DNA of 64,000 nt from Daphnia pulex (taxonomy: Eukaryota; Arthropoda; Branchiopoda; Diplostraca; Daphniidae): positions 3,782,001 to 3,846,000 of the forward strand of contig NC_060026.1 in NCBI RefSeq assembly GCF_021134715.1, in the 5' to 3' direction. Within the stretch, counting starts at the first letter, position 1. Each line of letters starts with the position of its first letter. The notes beneath the pieces are model-generated. The model was not told the origin of the DNA, did not search any database, and worked only from the letters and a program-made list of their open reading frames with translations. A program made the translations under genes and the position numbers. Below, piece after piece: positions 51,417 through 62,830 of this stretch.

Positions 51417-51816
51417 TGAGAGGACAAGGACATATGCTCTGTGCTATTCTGTAATTGGATCATATTACACGGTCGTGAACTCATGATATCTGTTTTTGGA
51501 GTAAAAGTAGTAACGGAGCTGAAAATGGAGTTTAGCTCTTCTTCCACTTGCCCAATCTCCCGAACTTTCACTAAATCACATGAACTTGAAATACATAAAA
51601 TACAAAAACTAACAAAATGTGGAACAAGTCGTTCAACCTAGAAATTGTTTAGGGTCCATTCCGAAAGACTATATTCGTAATTTCCGTCGCCCCTTCGCCC
51701 TTCTCCAGCATTCACTTTCACAAGAAGAAATCTCCACCGAGCAGCGAAGCTCCACCCGATTCGCCCACGACTTTACACATGTCTAGCCTAGTCGACAGGA
51801 ACGCTAGAGATTTTGG

Positions 51817-51854
51817 TATAAAACGCTTGAACGGCCAGCAGAAATGCACCAGTT
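51817..51854 (+). promoter_or_regulatory. TATA box and initiator of cuticle gene B
   Basis: TATAAAA at 51817-51823, same spacing as copy A, but the initiator reads ACCAGTT instead of ATCAGTT, a one-base change at the presumed start site. Confidence 0.7.
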
Positions 51855-51890
51855 CTTTAGCTGCCTCAACCACCTCCTCACATCTCCAAC

Positions 51891-52649
51891 ATGAAGGTAA
51901 GAAAACAAAGAATGTTATTCAATATTCTTTACGATTCTTTATACATTTAATAGGAAAATAAATGTAATATATTGTATTCTATTAGTTCTTCGTTCTCGCT
52001 GCCGTCTTCGCCGTTGCTGCCGCCAGCTCTTACAAGGCTGCCGAATACGCACCCAAATACGAAGCTAAATACGAGGAAGTCACTTATGTGAGTGTGCTGA
52101 TGATGATTCAAGAAAATAATTATCACATAAACTAAATCTTCAACTGGATTACGACATTTTCAGGCCCCCCAGCCATACAGCTTCGAATACGACGTCCAGG
52201 ATAAGGAATCTTACAACGACTTTGTCCACTCCGAGAAATCCGACTACAACGTCGTCACCGGATCTTACCGTGTTGCTCTTCCCGATGGCCGCACCCAAAT
52301 CGTCTCCTACAAGGCTGACGCTTCCGGATACAACGCCGATGTGAAATACGAAGGCGAAGCTCAGTACCCCGAAGAGCCCAAATACAAGGCTGCTTCCTAC
52401 CCTGCCCCAGCCTACTCTGCCCCGGCCTACAAAGCCCCAGCTTACCCTGCTGCCCCAGCCTACCCCGCCCCAGCTTACAAAGCCCCAGCCTACCCCGCTC
52501 CCACATACAAGGCTCCCGAATACAAAGCCCCCGCCCCTGCCTACAAGGCTCCCACTTACTCCGCTCCCGCATACAAAGCTCCCGTTTACACCGCTCCTGC
52601 CTACAAAGCCCCAGCCTACAAGCCCGCTCCTGCCTACCCTAAATACTAG
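51891..52649 (+). CDS. Cuticular protein with Rebers-Riddiford domain, copy B
   Basis: Exons 51891-51896, 51986-52087 and 52164-52649 give 197 residues. Same Met-Lys first exon, signal peptide and R&R domain as copy A; the R&R part is unchanged. Differences lie in the tail, where several repeat residues change (for example PTYKAPEYK and PVYTAPAYK). Near-identity in introns too implies recent duplication or gene conversion. Confidence 0.95.
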
Positions 52650-54164
52650 GTTCACTTTATTCCTTCAAACAATTGTCAACACGAATAATTTAATGTAAAA
52701 TTGGGAGTCAAAGATATATGAGGGCATCTATAGGTAATCTATAGAAGTCCAAATTATTTATCAAATAAAATTTTACAATAAAAAAATCATTCTTATTCTT
52801 GTTTTAATATAGTCTATTACTTCAACACATCAAAAAGTTTAGCATTTGTAATTGCCCCAACCTAACTTCTCAATAATTCGACGAAATCTCTGCTTATAGT
52901 TATAGTCATAGTAAACCTTCCTGGTCCGATTAAGCTTGTATCGTCGCTTGTATTGATCTTATTAGCTAATTTCTTTAATCTCCCTTTTAAAGTTTACAGT
53001 TTGTCTGTGTGCCGTAGTCGAGGATAGTATATGGACGTCTTTTGACATGATACGCCCAAATTGGCGTCTTCGAAAAGACCTAGCTCATTTTCAAGCACAC
53101 CATGCAATTGACTTGTCAACATTTCTACTGTTCACCGCTATGGGACTTATTTGCCATCACTTTAATTTAGATGGTGTGCAAGACCATTGTCGCTTTCCGT
53201 CAACGTAATCTATGTCCTCTAACGTAAGGATATTTATCCATTTTAAATAACGGTCTATGAAGGCCGTGTGCTGTATTGGTCGTTTGTAAATGTTAACGAT
53301 TAGCTTCAGATGATGAGCGTTAATTTATTTATAGCTGTATAAGAATTCGGATCATGTGTAGTACTGCATCATTCGAGGCATCATTCTATATATAGTCTAG
53401 AAATAATCAAGAAGAAAATTTATGATGATGTCATTCTTAAGTGAATATCTTCATAGAATTCAAGAACTGTTGTTTTCAGACTGCTGCAGCATGTATATAT
53501 GATTATAATCTATGAAACCCTGACCCAGTTCAAGGAAATTGCACCTTCTCCATGAGGAGCTGCCAACTTGCCAATCCCTTCGTATAATGGTTGCATTAGC
53601 TCACATATGCGAGATCTATAATTGCTCTTAGACTATAGTGATACGCATTTATGTTACACCACTATACACTCATAGAGCGATTTACTATAGAAAAGGCGTT
53701 TGATCGCTTAACTTCTTAGTCACATATAGGAATGCGATGTGAGAATGTAGCTAATGTGGGGAAAGTAGTTCAAAGTCTTCACGAGTGAGACGATCATCCA
53801 TCAAGATAAAAGGTTAGAACATTTTTTTTTGTATCCACCGAAACAATTCTTTGTGAGTTAACACATCGCCACGAGGAATAAAGAATAGAAAATTCAATTT
53901 TACTGTCACTTGGGAAGCTTAATATATTTTTAATAATAGTTATATGGGACTGTAATAAACATTTAAATACTACTCGCCCGGTTACAACAGAAAACAAATA
54001 CAATTTGAATAATATTTTATGAGACATGTGCTAGAAATGTGGCAAAAATGTTTGGGGGCGAATAAAACCTCAAATGGTTTTCGCTCTCGTTGACCGAGAT
54101 ATTGGCCTGGAGAGATAATCGGGTTGTGCCGTGTTTTGCACGTTCTCTTCTTTACGGCAAGGGG
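52650..54164. other. Spacer between cuticle genes B and C
   Basis: AT-rich, with AATAAA-like signals just after gene B. No reading frame, RNA gene or clear repeat recognised. Confidence 0.4.
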
Positions 54165-54411
54165 TCTCCCGAACCTTCACTAAATCGCAAGGACTTGGAC
54201 TACATAATACAAAAACTTCCAAATGTGGAACAATTCCTCTTTCAACCTAGAAATTGTTAGAGTCTACTTAGAGAGGCTATTCATAATTTCCGTCGCCCTT
54301 CTCCATTCACTTTCACAAGAAGAAATCTCCACCGAGCTGTGCGGCTCCACCCGATTCGCCCACGACTTTACACATGTCTAGCCTAGTCGACAGGAACGCT
54401 AGAGATTTTGG

Positions 54412-54449
54412 TATAAAACGCTTGAACGGCCAACAGAAATGCATCAGTT
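54412..54449 (+). promoter_or_regulatory. TATA box and initiator of cuticle gene C
   Basis: TATAAAA at 54412-54418 and ATCAGTT at 54443-54449, as in copy A. Confidence 0.75.
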
Positions 54450-54485
54450 CTCTAGCTGCCTCAACCACCTCCTCACATCTCCAAC

Positions 54486-55142
54486 ATGAAGGTAAGAAAA
54501 CAAAGAATGTTATTAAATCAACTTTAATAATTTTAATAGATAAATGCCTTGTATTCTATTAGTTCTTCGTTCTCGCTGCCGTTTTCGCCGTTGCTGCCGC
54601 CAGTTCTTACAAGGCTGCCGAATACGCACCCAAATACGAAGCTAAATACGAGGAAGTCACTTATGTGAGTCTGCTAATGATGATTCAAGAAAATAATTAT
54701 CACATAAACTAAATCTTCAACTGGATTACGACATTTTCAGGCCCCCCAGCCATACAGCTTCGAATACGACGTCCAGGATAAGGAATCTTACAACGACTTT
54801 GTCCACTCTGAGAAATCCGACTACAATGTCGTCACCGGATCTTACCGTGTTGCTCTTCCCGATGGCCGCACCCAAATCGTCTCCTACAAGGCTGACGCTT
54901 CTGGATACAACGCCGATGTGAAATACGAAGGCGAAGCTCAGTACCCCGAAGAGCCCAAATACAAGGCTGCTTCCTACCCTGCCCCAGCCTACTCTGCCCC
55001 GGCCTACAAAGCCCCAGCCTACCCCGCTCCCGCATACAAAGCTCCCGTTTACACCGCCCCTGCCTACAAAGCTCCCACTTACTCCGCTCCCGCCTACAAA
55101 GCCCCAGCCTACAAGCCCGCTCCTGCCTACCCTAAATACTAG
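54486..55142 (+). CDS. Cuticular protein with Rebers-Riddiford domain, copy C (short tail)
   Basis: Exons 54486-54491, 54563-54664 and 54741-55142 give 169 residues. Signal peptide and R&R domain match copies A and B. The Ala/Pro/Tyr-Lys tail has lost 28 residues, an in-frame loss of several PAYKA-type units, consistent with slippage in the repeat. Function as a chitin-binding exoskeleton protein is expected to be the same, with altered tail elasticity. Confidence 0.95.
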
Positions 55143-55713
55143 GTTCTCTTAATTCTCTCAAAAATTTTCCAACATGAATAATTTTAATTCAAAATCGTGA
55201 GTCAAAGATAGATGAAGGCGACTATAGGTAATCTATTGAAGTCCGAAATTATTTATCAAAAAATACAATTTTACAATTAAAGATCATTATTTTTCTTTGA
55301 TATCTACTTTCTTCTACTATATATCTATTACTTAAATACATAAAAATGTATAGTATTTTTAATTGAAAGATTTAACATGGGATGGCCCTTTTTTGAGTTT
55401 TTTCAGAGCAGAAAATTTGTTGGCCCAAAATTGCTCGAATTCGTCGAAAGCAGAGCAATAGATGCCTGTCGAAAGCTTTTTTCACTTTTTCCGGGTTTTT
55501 TCCTTTTTTTAGCTGGTTTTACTATTACAATTGAGCTAGTACAACTGCAATATCTTCTCGCAGTCGTTTCCAAAATGTCAGCGGTCTGTCTGCTCTCAAC
55601 GTGTTTATAACGTGTTTACATTCAAACCTGAACCTCAAACCTGCCACTCTAAAGTGAAGTCACAATTTATATTACCTGTACTTTTTTTGTTCTAAGTTTT
55701 ACCGATATTCATC
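55143..55713. other. Spacer upstream of the G-patch gene
   Basis: 3' sequence of cuticle gene C, then promoter side of the next gene. The 77-codon frame at 55377-55610 is T-rich and unconvincing. Confidence 0.4.
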
Positions 55714-56904
55714 ATGGATTCTCAAGGAATGAAGAATGCAAAAAAAATACTAGAGAAACTTGGTTGGGCAGAAGGTATTATTTTCTTTGAAAAATTGTAT
55801 CATGGTTCTGCATTGTTTCATACTAAATTTGTGCAATATTGTTTAAGGCAGTGGACTGGGTTTGAACAAAGATGGTATTACTGAAGCCATCAAACCATCG
55901 AAAAAATTTGACCTGTCAGGCATTGGTCACAAAAATTTCAACGACTTTCAATGGTGGGATCATGCGTTTAACAAAGCTGCTCAAGCTTTTGACATCAAAG
56001 TAACAGATGATCAAGGAGTTGTTGTTGAAAAGACAGAGACAATTGGAAAAATCAAAACAAAAAAAGGCAGCTCAAATTTAGACCAGAATAACTTAGCTTA
56101 TGGGGTCTTTCACAAGACTGGAACCTTACACAATGGCATAGTCGAATCCACAGAAAGTACATTTAAACTCAAAGAAGAAACTGATTACTCCTTAAAATTG
56201 AGTGATGAAGAACTCTTTAAACTCTGCAATGGATTAACAGCCCACAAGTAACATTTACATTTTTATTCAATCAAAATTTACTTACTAATAAAATTGTTTT
56301 TCCTTGTAGAGGAGCTAGACACGGACTGACAGCTAGTGGAAAACTAGCGCGAATCGCCAAACAAGAAGCTGCGATGCTGGCGAGCATGAATGTCGATTCC
56401 ACTACAATTTCAGTAAAATCAGAAGAAAGAAAGAAAAAGAAGAAAAAGTCTGTTGAAATTAACAGTAATGAGAAAATTGAACAGACCACCTGCATAGCTA
56501 ATGAAATTGTTTCTGTGCCTCATTCTGATGACATGATAACTTCGAATGAGAGATCAACAAAATCCAAGAAAAAGAAGAAATCAAGAAAAGAAATAGATTG
56601 TGCAACTGATGAGATGAACAGTCATGCAGATATTCAGGATGCCGCTGAAACCAGCTGTCTCATCAGCAAAAAAGATGAGAAAAGGAAAAAAAAGAAAGAA
56701 GCCAAAAATAGTGAAAACCAAACTGAGCTTTTGGTGCCAAAGCCAGTTGAAGAACCCATTGAAGAACCTCGCAAGAAAAGGAAGAAAGTGAAAACTATTG
56801 AAAATGAGACTGAACAACCTTTGTTAGAGGAGTCCATCCAACAAACATGCGAAGAACCTAAAAAGAAGAAGAAAAAGAAAAATCGCGATAAATTTGACTG
56901 TTAA
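55714..56904 (+). CDS. G-patch domain-containing protein 4
   Basis: Exons 55714-55774, 55848-56247 and 56310-56904 give 351 residues. A G-patch lies at the N-terminus: KKILEKLGWAEGSGLGLNKD, continuing to KFDLSGIGHKN. It is followed by the GPATCH4 signature FQWWDHAFNKAAQ. The C-terminal half has several Lys-rich blocks (KKKKKK, KKKRK) separated by acidic stretches, as in nucleolar proteins. G-patches activate DEAH-box helicases; human GPATCH4 is nucleolar and linked to rRNA and snRNA modification through DHX15. The exon 2 acceptor is TTTAAG|GC; the later CAG would break the frame. Confidence 0.93.
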
Positions 56905-57761
56905 TGACATTTATTAGGATCTTGAAAAAGACTATTTCAACATACAATTTCCCTGCAACCTTTGCCTACAACTTGTTTTAAGTGGCATTCGTTAAAACTG
57001 TGAGTTTCTTGTAACGAATATACCCGTTTGCGTTTCAACGCTCCACTCCACGCAAATAGATGATCGATTGTTTATTATTTTATTTTTCATTGATGAAAAC
57101 TTTGCATAGCTTCTTTTTTTAAAATTATACCGTAAGGCAGAGCTTTAGTTTAGGTAGAACCCGTGGAATAATCATTTATGCAGCAGCATTGCAACGGTAA
57201 TTTACTTTTAGATAGAAACTCAGATAATTTTTAGTTTGCATTTCAAGACTTCACTAGGTTTTAAGGGCTTTGTAAAATGCACTGTGTAAAACTCCTAGGC
57301 CCTAGCTTAGTTTCATTGTTGGTTTTTTAAACATTTAGTTAAGACCAACAAACATGTTAATGAAGCTTATATTCTTATAAATTGGAATGATTCGGCTTAA
57401 AATTAAAATTTTTCATCATTGAAATTGAATGTAACAATGAAAACTAGCAGGATTCGGATGAGGTTAGCTAACAGCTCGTGAAGCTCATAAACAAAACATT
57501 TGGTTTACAAAATCTAGTTTAATTTATAAATCTGAATCATACACAAGTACACATTACATAGTGGACAAATTTTGCATTGCATAATAAAATATCTGAGTTA
57601 ATGAGACCTTCCAATTAAAGTTGAGATAGAGACAGTTTTCTAGTTCAACATGTCCCCTGTATTTATATTTCAATCCTCTCGAATCCTCTATATCTAAGAT
57701 GGCTTCTTTCTGGCTTGGTATCACATAAAATCACTATGATAAATAAACAAATTACACTGAA
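56905..57761. other. Convergent 3' region
   Basis: 3' sequence of the G-patch and FLYWCH genes, AT-rich. No further gene seen. Confidence 0.4.
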
Positions 57762-58636
57762 TTAATGAAACGTTTCACCATCTGTTGGTGTTGCAATAAT
57801 TTGGTGTAGGTGTTCCAATTCTTTTTTAGGGGATGGGTTCCTGGCTGAAGCCCTTTTTACATGGCTGTTAATTTCCTCAATTAAGAGATCAACTTCCCGT
57901 CCAACACGTTCGTCTGAGTTATTTCCTTCATCAGCATGGTGAGCGACCATCATTCGTTTTCCAAAAATGGCTTCCGGATGTTCAATGGCAGTCCGGAATG
58001 GAATAGGAGTCGCCTCGCGCATAGGAGAAGTTTCTTGCCACCTCGGATGTGCTTGCGGATATTCTGCCTGTAGTGGAGGTGTTTCCAGAGTTTGTGGCTG
58101 TACTGGAGGTGTTTCAGGAGTTCGAGGGCGCTCAGGTGAACGACGAGCAGCATGCTCACGCGCTCGTTGGATTCTTCTTTCCACCGCCGAATTCAACACA
58201 ATTTTAGCTTTCGGATGCCTACTTTGAGCTTCAGCCACGATTGCTTTAGGTCCCAATCGACCCATTCGGGGATCACCGGCTATAATTTCACACTCACGTA
58301 TCATTGCCGCTCGTCTCTGTTCCATGATTTCGGTATCGTGGTTGTGTTCACCGGTTTGCACGTATATGCCGTCACGCGATGCGATTGTACATGGGCAGCC
58401 CAGTTTACGTTTATAACACTCTAATCTGAGGACATTCCCTCTGAAACATGTAAGTAAATAATTGGTAAACATAACGCATATGTGTGACTGAGCACTTTAT
58501 TCAAAACTAACCTTTGTTCCTTTTTATAGAATATGTAGCCACATGCGGTGTTGTAACGAAGACTATTAATCCGGGTGCCACGAACCACCGTGACTTCGAC
58601 CACTCGGCGTTTTTCGTTTGTTTCCGCCATCGTCAC
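57762..58636 (-). CDS. FLYWCH-type zinc-finger protein
   Basis: Two exons (58636-58512 and 58440-57762) give 267 residues, or 265 if the second ATG at 58630 is used. The joined N-terminus forms one FLYWCH finger: VVRGTRINSLRYNTACGYIF, then LECYKRKLGCPCTIASRDG and GEHNHD, supplying the Cys-Cys-His-His zinc ligands. After a helical stretch (RRIQRAREHAARRS) comes a Pro-rich linker with repeated TPETPPVQPQ-like units, and a final predicted helix (VDLLIEEINSHVKRA). FLYWCH fingers bind DNA and are common in insect transcription factors and in proteins derived from Mutator-like transposases. There is no transposase domain here. Target unknown. Confidence 0.85.
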
Positions 58637-58650
58637 TCAAGACATCAAAA

Positions 58651-58893
58651 ATGTTCACCACGAGGAGACATGAGACAACTGCTCAGTATGAAATGCATGG
58701 ACCAACTGAATGGGAATGGGGTTGGGGTCCGGCAGAAATTTCGTCCAATGGGATCATTACCTTACCCCTCTACCCCTTCAAAGATCTGCTGACCTTCACC
58801 AGAGCCAAGCAGTCGCTTATACATTTTCTGACTCATCATCGCGTCGACCACGTGTTTGACTACATAAATTGGACGAAGAAATTGAGAATATAA
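58651..58893 (+). CDS. Possible small protein, head-to-head with the FLYWCH gene
   Basis: An 80-residue frame starting MFTTRRHETTAQYEMHGP, rich in Trp near the start (EWEWGWGP), ending TKKLRI. Its ATG lies only 15 bases from the FLYWCH ATG on the other strand, so the genes would share a promoter and overlapping leaders. Composition is protein-like but I know no family. It may be spurious. Confidence 0.35.
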   Translation: MFTTRRHETTAQYEMHGPTEWEWGWGPAEISSNGIITLPLYPFKDLLTFTRAKQSLIHFLTHHRVDHVFDYINWTKKLRI

Positions 58894-59421
58894 TCGGATT
58901 TCATTTACATCACCTCACGTCTCGCACATATCCACCTGGATGGAATAACTTGATAATGCTGTCAACAATAAAGGCTTCCTCATTTAATTTAAGTAAGATA
59001 GGGGTGACTTTTAGTTCTATTACAGTGAAAATGCCGCTACAGCAAAAATATTTTCAACCTTAATCATATCATGGTGATCATATCATCATATGGTGGACTC
59101 GTAATCTCATTCTCATCTACGGAAAAGAACAAACCAACTACGCGTATCGGCCGTATCCTAGCCATGGCAACCTCGCGGCGACCATAATTGAATTTAAATA
59201 TTGAAACGTCCTTTTTTAGTTTTTTTAGTCTGTGCATTTCTGTGTCGATGTTTGAGGATCTCTATTCTCTAGTATAGTTTTATTCCACTTTACACTGGGG
59301 AAAATCTGTAGTAGTATTAAAATAGGTAATTGAACAATGAATTTTTAAAGGTTTCTTTTAAATTTTTTTGAATTCAAGTTTTTTTATTACGAATTAATGA
59401 AAATGTTGTTTACGTTTTTAG
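58894..59421. other. Left flank of the DDE transposon
   Basis: AT-rich, no gene. The last two bases, TA at 59420-59421, are the target-site copy. Confidence 0.5.
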
Positions 59422-59440
59422 GGTGTTTTGGTTGTCAACA

Positions 59441-61211
59441 TATGGGGTGCGGATTGAACACTTTTTCCAAAAAAACTTTTCAAAAATCGATTACCATATT
59501 TGATTTGAAAACAAATTGATAATCGATTTGAATATTGAAACCAAGTTGAAAATATATTCAAAAATTGAAAATGTTTTGAAATTGATTTCATAAATTGAAA
59601 ATGATTTTGAAAAATGAAAATGATTTCGAAAAACTAAAATGAATTTGAAAAACTAAAATGATTTCGAAAAATGAAAACGAATTTGAAAAATGAAAATGAA
59701 CTTGAAAAATGCAAATGAACTTGAATATCCATACAATTTCGGGAGTGCGATATGACACCACCCTACTCTATCCCCAGCTCTCTCCGGATGCTATAGCCAC
59801 CCCGAGACAACCGACTAGCCATTGATGGCTATGTCGCTGATTCCAGCCAGCTAGGCCGTCAGCGATACTGTCAGCCCTTGCCGGGCGGTGCTGGCCACCG
59901 CTGCCGCCACAACGGCAGCCGCTAAAGTATCTCTCGACCGCAGGCCGAGTATTACCCTACACAAAAATAGATTACACGATCCAACGTGAAAAGTTTCATG
60001 TTCCTATACGACTACTTTTATTTGAGGCCGGCCATGAAAAAAAAAGCTTTTCTGTTGAAACGGACATGAGCAACATGACCATTTGGATCCTCTTCTTTGG
60101 CCTCCACCGCCATGTCCGCTGCCTCCATGATGGTAGAAAAGATAGACGTTGCGCCAATTTTTGGTGTTCAATCCGTCGCTGCAGCTGAGACAGAGCCATC
60201 CTTCCAATGAACTCTTCCTTGAAATGGCCCAATTTTATATAAATGCCGTAGAGTATCGGGTAGGTAACACTTCCGGCGCACGTGGACCACATGGCAAATT
60301 GACGTAGAGACAATAGAGAAGCCCAGCTCCCCAATCCGCTTAGATAGCGGATAATTTCCAGCAGGGCCAGCACCAACATGAGGATCCACGTCAGCAAGAA
60401 GGCGTGTCCGCCTTCTTCTTCTCGTCGGATTGAACGGCAGAGTATCGCAGCAGTACAGGACGCATAGGCCTATCCAGCGAAACGTACCAGAACACTTCTT
60501 TCCGGGCAGTTGGCTGTTAGTGGAATGACGAGAACTTCGCGAGAACGTCATACCGAGGCGTGACTGGAACTTTTCTCAGGTGAAAGCCACCCGTTTGGCC
60601 GTTCCGTCTTCATCGTTGCTGGGTAGGCTGTGTGTCATTTACTGCAGGAACATGAAACTTTTCACGTTGGATCGTGTAATCTATTTTTGTGTAGGGTAAT
60701 ACTCGGCCTGCGGTCGAGAGAGACTTTAGCGGCGGCCGTTGTGGCGGCAGCGGTGGCCAGCACCGCCCGGCAAGGGCTGACAGTATCGCTGACGGCCTAG
60801 CTGGCTGGAATCAGCGACATAGCCATCAATGGCTAGTCGGTTGTCTCGGGGTGGCTATAGCATCCGGAGAGAGCTGGGGATAGAGTAGGGTGGTGTCATA
60901 TCGCACTCCCGAAATTGTATGGATATTCAAGTTCATTTGCATTTTTCAAGTTCATTTTCATTTTTCAAATTCGTTTTCATTTTTCGAAATCATTTTAGTT
61001 TTTCAAATTCATTTTAGTTTTTCGAAATCATTTTCATTTTTCAAAATCATTTTCAATTTATGAAATCGTTTTCAAAAGATTTTCAATTTTTGAATTTATT
61101 TTCAACTTGGTTTCAATATTCAAATCGATTATCAATTTGTTTTCACATCAAATATGGTAATCGATTATTGAACATTTTTTTTGGAAAAAGTGTTCATTCC
61201 GCACCCCATAT
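59441..61211. mobile_element. Foldback element with 565-bp arms, inserted in the transposon
   Basis: Arms 59441-60005 and 60646-61211 are near-perfect inverted copies starting ATATGGGGTGCGG. Each has an outer AT-rich part built from degenerate 12-18 base units (GAAAATGATTTTGAAAAA type, about 59560-59730 and 60930-61080) and an inner GC-rich part. CAAC flanks both ends (59437-59440 and 61212-61215), a likely 4-base duplication. The loop of 640 bases is not repetitive and carries gene-derived sequence. Long arms with internal tandem units are the hallmark of Foldback elements. Confidence 0.85.
60010..60475 (-). pseudogene. Captured class A GPCR gene fragment (TM6-TM7 and tail)
   Basis: On the minus strand of the foldback loop, one frame reads FLLTWILMLVLALLEII (a TM6-like helix), YLSGLGSWASLLSLRQF (loop), then FAMWSTCAGSVTYPILYGIY, which has the shape of TM7 with the NPxxY motif changed to TYPILY, and KLGHFKEEFIGRM like helix 8. 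Upstream the frame is broken by a stop and shifted; the neighbouring frame gives FWYVSLDRPMRPVLLRY. The enclosing arms show the fragment was picked up by the element. The parent receptor cannot be named. Confidence 0.55.
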
Positions 61212-61212
61212 C

Positions 61213-62830
61213 AACAGCCCAGATTGGGCACCTTGTTTGCTTCTAGAGAAAACATACATAACCAAGTCTGATTGTGATAGGACACGGAGAAGAGTCAAAT
61301 GTTTACCCACATGTAATATTTCTATCAAATTTTACACAATAACTAATTCTTTTAACCAAATCATCTTGTTACACCAGATAAAGGAAACAGGAGGAATCAA
61401 ACTATGTCAACTATTGAAAACAAAGATGTTGTTGCTGTAGAACCAAATGTAGAAGACAATGTAGCTGATGCTGGTGAAAATAGCAGGAATCCAAATATGT
61501 CAACCAATGAAGACAAAGAAGTGGGTTGTGCAGAACCAAATGCAAGTTTAGCAGACCATGTTTATGCTGGTGAAAACAATGAATCTAACATCACATTTCA
61601 TTCAGAAAGTGTCAGTGAGATTCATGATGACACAGGATTGGTTTTAAACCTAGGTAGTCTGATTTTCAAGTTATTCAAATTGAGTTTAGTTTCTTACTTC
61701 ATCTTCTTTATGTAGAAATCCCGTCACATAATTTTCAAGAGTCAGACTTACAAAAACCTGACCTTAATGTTGAATTAAAGAAAGTTATAGTGGAGTTACA
61801 GAACAGAAATTCAGAACTTGCAAGTAAAGTGGAAATACTAAATGCAAACATAGTTGAACTAAAATCTGAACTGGAGTCCTCAAAGGTAGAAATATCACAA
61901 TTACAACTTGAAATCGCCAAAGGGAAAGCCGAAAAACAGAAAGATTTGTACACCCGTTGCATTGAAGACGTAGAGTTAATGGTTTACTATACCCGCTTTA
62001 CCCCAACAGCCTTTGAAGCAATTTTTCAAGGAGTTCTGCCCCTGAAACATAACAACAACTCATGTTTAGATTTTCGTCGTCAGTTTTTCTTAACATTGAC
62101 AAAACTAGTACATAACTTTGGTTTCCAAGATTTGTCTGTTCAGTTTAACGTTTCTAGACAAACTATATCGAACTACTTTCATTTCTGGGTAGGGCTACTC
62201 CACGATCGTTTTTTCTCTAGAGTTGTTTTTTGGCCATCTCAAGAATCACTGAAAAAAACTATGCCAATGTGCTTTAGGATGGATTTTTTTAACACTGCAG
62301 CAATATTGGACTGTTTTGAGTTACAATTCGATACTCCTCATATTCCAACTGACCCAGCCGCTTCTTTTTCCTCGCACAAACAAAGGACAACTGTGAAATA
62401 CTTAATATCTGTTACTCCTCAAGGTTCTTTTAATTTTGTTTCAAATGGTTTTTGTGGGAGAGTGAGTGATAAACAAGTTGTAATTGATAGTGGAATTTTA
62501 AATAACTTGAAACATGGCGACCTAATTTTGGTAGACAGGGGTTTCCCTTTAGAAGAAGTAGTTGCATCGCGAGGCGCTCAATTCATGGTACCTGCGTTTA
62601 TGAAAGAAAGAAATCAACTTCCGGAAATTGAAACTAGGCGCATAGAAAATGTTAGGATTCATGTAGAAAGAATCATTGGGGCAACTAGAGCCAGATTTCA
62701 AATGTTAAAAGGTCCTATCGACAGGAATTTTCTAAATTCAGATAATGAGTCTACGGGTTTTGTCGACAAAATAGTAAAAGTATGTTGCATTCTTTCTAAC
62801 CTCTTACCAAGTGTGGTTCCCCTTGACTAA
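61213..62830 (+). CDS. DDE superfamily transposase (DDE_Tnp_4 type), 5' truncated
   Basis: Exons up to 61312, 61378-61653 and 61716-62830 splice in frame with 65- and 62-base introns. About 496 residues remain. The first exon piece (NSPDWAPCLLLEKTYITKSD) resembles the linker after an N-terminal THAP finger, but no finger is present: the foldback element abuts it. Then come an acidic region, a coiled coil (ELQNRNSELASKVEILNANI), a helix-turn-helix (LSVQFNVSRQTISNYFHFW) and the catalytic core with Asp in AAILDCFELQFD, Asp in LILVDRGFPLEEV and Glu in VRIHVERIIGATR. The DDE triad is complete. It would cut and paste its own element; without the DNA-binding N-terminus it is probably inactive or repressor-like. 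A start at 61404 would leave 454 residues. Confidence 0.85.

Larger units (their letters stand above)
51549..52700 (+). repeat. Duplicated cuticle-gene unit B
   Basis: Nearly identical to unit A from TGCCCAATCTCCCGAAC through promoter, gene and introns, with a small number of substitutions and short indels. The left junction falls just behind the acyl-CoA-binding protein gene. Confidence 0.85.
54165..55200 (+). repeat. Duplicated cuticle-gene unit C (older copy)
   Basis: Upstream sequence (TCTCCCGAACCTTCACTAAATC onward) matches units A and B with more substitutions and indels. The gene body is again very similar. The contrast suggests gene conversion of the coding part. Confidence 0.8.

Noticed and set aside
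59996-60397. Intact GPCR gene in the foldback loop
   Set aside because: Only the last two helices and tail are present, the frame is broken upstream, and the segment is bounded by the element arms.
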